33,715 nt of DNA. Source: Candidatus Fibrimonas termitidis. GTDB taxonomy: Bacteria > Fibrobacterota > Fibrobacteria > Fibrobacterales > Fibrobacteraceae. The DNA is taken from assembly GCA_001462245.1 (NCBI GenBank), contig LIUG01000040.1, positions 8,531 to 42,245 on the forward strand, read 5' to 3'. Under the pieces are notes generated by a model. The model saw only the letters and a list, made by a program, of their open reading frames with translations, did no database searches and had not been told where the DNA came from. Position numbers and translations under genes: made by a program. Shown piece after piece: positions 32,544 through 33,715 of the stretch (the first letter of the stretch is position 1; every line of letters begins with the position of its first letter).

Positions 32544-33197
32544 TTAAGCCCTAACAGATTTAAAACTGCTTGAACTTTTTTGTTTTTCACAGCCATAAGC
32601 TGTAAAGTTTTCAGCCTTTTCGCTGACTTTATCGGCTTTTTGCTCATCGGGCTTTTCGCGGCTTTCATCGGTTTCGGTTTTCTCATTAGGCTTCTTGATA
32701 TTTTTATTACTTTCATTGCTTTCATTATCTTCATCGCTCTCATTATCTTCTTTGTTTTTTCTATCTCTCTCGTCAATCGGGAGGTCGCAGTATTTACCGG
32801 TTTTCACGAATTCAAAATGCTCGTTTGATATAGCCGACATTCTCATAAACATAATTTCCGGATCTTCGTATTTTGATTCAAGTTTTAATTGCATTTGTTT
32901 CGCAATACTAACCATATGCACATCTGTTTTTGTTTTGCATCTTTTCAAATCACGGCGATATACATCGCGCTCCTCTGCTATTTTCACAGCCTTTTCATAC
33001 AAAACAGGATCGTTATTTCTCAAATACTCCATATCAGCCGGCGATAGCCTTTGCCCCGATTTCAGTTTATTTTTAATGCTTTGCAATCTTTTAGCCTTTA
33101 TGTCTTCGTTGTTCTGTTTTAAGAATATCGAACTAGCCTCGTTCTTCTTAATTCCGGAATAAGAAAACACGCCCGCCTGCATAGTGGCAACAACCAT
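32544..33197 (-). CDS. Charged helical protein upstream of the Panacea gene
   Basis: A 217-residue soluble protein: N-terminus MVVATMQAGVFSYSGIKKNE, a central helical part with LSPADMEYLRNNDPVLYEKA, then MFMRMSAISNEHFEFVKTGKY, and a disordered Asn/Glu/Lys-rich tail (ESDEDNESNESNKN) of about 60 residues. AAAGGAG is 8 bases before the ATG at 33197; a longer frame to 33251 lacks this. It might be the toxin partner or another component of the Panacea locus; I recognise no catalytic motif. The low-complexity tail makes similarity calls unreliable. Confidence 0.55.
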   Translation of the reverse strand: MVVATMQAGVFSYSGIKKNEASSIFLKQNNEDIKAKRLQSIKNKLKSGQRLSPADMEYLRNNDPVLYEKAVKIAEERDVYRRDLKRCKTKTDVHMVSIAKQMQLKLESKYEDPEIMFMRMSAISNEHFEFVKTGKYCDLPIDERDRKNKEDNESDEDNESNESNKNIKKPNEKTETDESREKPDEQKADKVSEKAENFTAYGCEKQKSSSSFKSVRA

Positions 33198-33255
33198 ATC
33201 AGTAACTCCTTTTAATATATTATCGGCATTTAACGAGAAATAATTAAGCAAAAAT

Positions 33256-33265
33256 TTTCTAAATT
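33256..33265 (+). promoter_or_regulatory. Host-type promoter core before pckG
   Basis: TTTCTAAATT, identical to the copy before orn, 39 bases before the pckG ATG. The rest of 33198-33304 is AT-rich with no other signal except CCCCGGAG, the pckG ribosome binding site. Confidence 0.4.
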
Positions 33266-33304
33266 AATAAACGAAACGTATTTTTTTAACCCCGGAGACA
33301 CTTT

Positions 33305-33715
33305 ATGTCCAATAGTTCACCCACTAGCCACGCTAAACTCAATGCGTGGGTAAATGAAATAGCCTCCCTTGTAGAGCCAAGTTCCGTATATTGGTGCAAT
33401 GGCTCAAAAGAGGAATACGATGAGATGGTCAAGACGCTCATAGACGCCGGCCTAGCGACGCCTTTGGCCAAACGCCCCCATTCCTACCTTTTCCGCTCCG
33501 ACCCCTCCGATGTGGCCCGTGTAGAGAGCCGCACCTACATAGCCAGCAAAACCCAGGAAGCCGCCGGCCCCACAAACAACTGGATTGACCCTGCGGAACT
33601 GAAAAAAACGATGACCGGCCTCTACAAAGGCTGCATGAAAGGCAGAACCTTGTATGTAATCCCCTTTTCAATGGGGCCAATAGGCTCCCCTATAGCCAAA
33701 ATAGGAGTTGAGATA
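33305..33715 (+). CDS. pckG: Phosphoenolpyruvate carboxykinase (GTP), N-terminal part
   Basis: The first 137 residues of a GTP-type PEP carboxykinase, cut by the window end. The enzyme interconverts oxaloacetate and phosphoenolpyruvate with GTP/GDP; in succinate-forming rumen bacteria it runs towards oxaloacetate. Matches to the family: [13 protein letters not shown] near the start, [21 protein letters not shown], then [22 protein letters not shown] is 8 bases before the ATG. Confidence 0.92.
   Translation, partial: MSNSSPTSHAKLNAWVNEIASLVEPSSVYWCNGSKEEYDEMVKTLIDAGLATPLAKRPHSYLFRSDPSDVARVESRTYIASKTQEAAGPTNNWIDPAELKKTMTGLYKGCMKGRTLYVIPFSMGPIGSPIAKIGVEI

Noticed and set aside
32489-32776. In-frame N-terminal extension of the Panacea protein (Met/Lys/Ser-rich).
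   Set aside because: Low-complexity shadow of the Asp/Glu/Asn-rich tail of the neighbouring gene; a ribosome binding site and the domain start support 32488.

Overview
The window joins bacterial chromosome to a large, incomplete tailed-phage element. The host is probably a Fibrobacter-type bacterium. Evidence: a fragment at the left edge reads like the Fibrobacter succinogenes major paralogous (FISUMP) domain, a DUF4954 protein lies in a housekeeping operon, and host-side promoters share a TTTCTATATTTG or TTTCTAAATT core. This is inference from remembered families; no search was run.

Layout. (1) 1-229: FISUMP-like fragment, a good leftward sigma70-like promoter and AT-rich non-coding sequence. 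(2) 226-1760: four small rightward AT-rich genes, two with signal peptides; they look like accessory cargo. (3) 1753-19437: a mostly leftward virion block. In transcription order it holds a terminase large-subunit C-terminal fragment, a SLOG-phosphoribosyltransferase fusion, a P22-type portal, a tailspike/fibre, two collagen-like fibres, a radical SAM protein, a membrane coiled-coil protein and two large candidate internal/ejection proteins. Among them sit four small proteins sharing a short YLN / GMWGRLP / DKTAV motif. (4) 19438-27607: on the other strand, the 3' end of an unknown gene and a giant 2621-residue polyvalent protein (zincin-like HExxH, PBECR-like nuclease-like domain, two ADP-ribosyltransferase-like domains, MuF-C-like domain, LPD38-like region). 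(5) 27617-28099: a small membrane protein, a perfect 10-bp inverted repeat and tRNA-Arg(CCU), a plausible integration end. (6) 28105-33715: host genes (basic protein, orn, ispD, DUF4954, rpe), a Panacea-domain toxin-antitoxin-like locus with a disrupted partner, and the 5' end of GTP-type pckG.

The most unusual feature is the organisation of the virion block. Six sites carry the identical 16-mer AAAATAATGTATATTA, and each lies a few bases upstream of a tiny gene; five of the six products have a membrane or lipoprotein-like segment and the sixth is a short hydrophobic/basic peptide. Five of these genes point against the virion genes, filling the gaps between leftward blocks. At four of them the 16-mer sits back to back with a second conserved element (CTATTGTTATTATTATAA, read leftward) that precedes the neighbouring virion block. 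The block is therefore built from a repeated bidirectional promoter module: one virion transcription unit one way, one small membrane protein the other. I know of no described counterpart.

The element looks incomplete here: no integrase, capsid, scaffold, endolysin or terminase ATPase domain is visible. At 19437-19440 two opposite-strand genes are both cut at one point, so either a deletion/inversion or an assembly join lies there.
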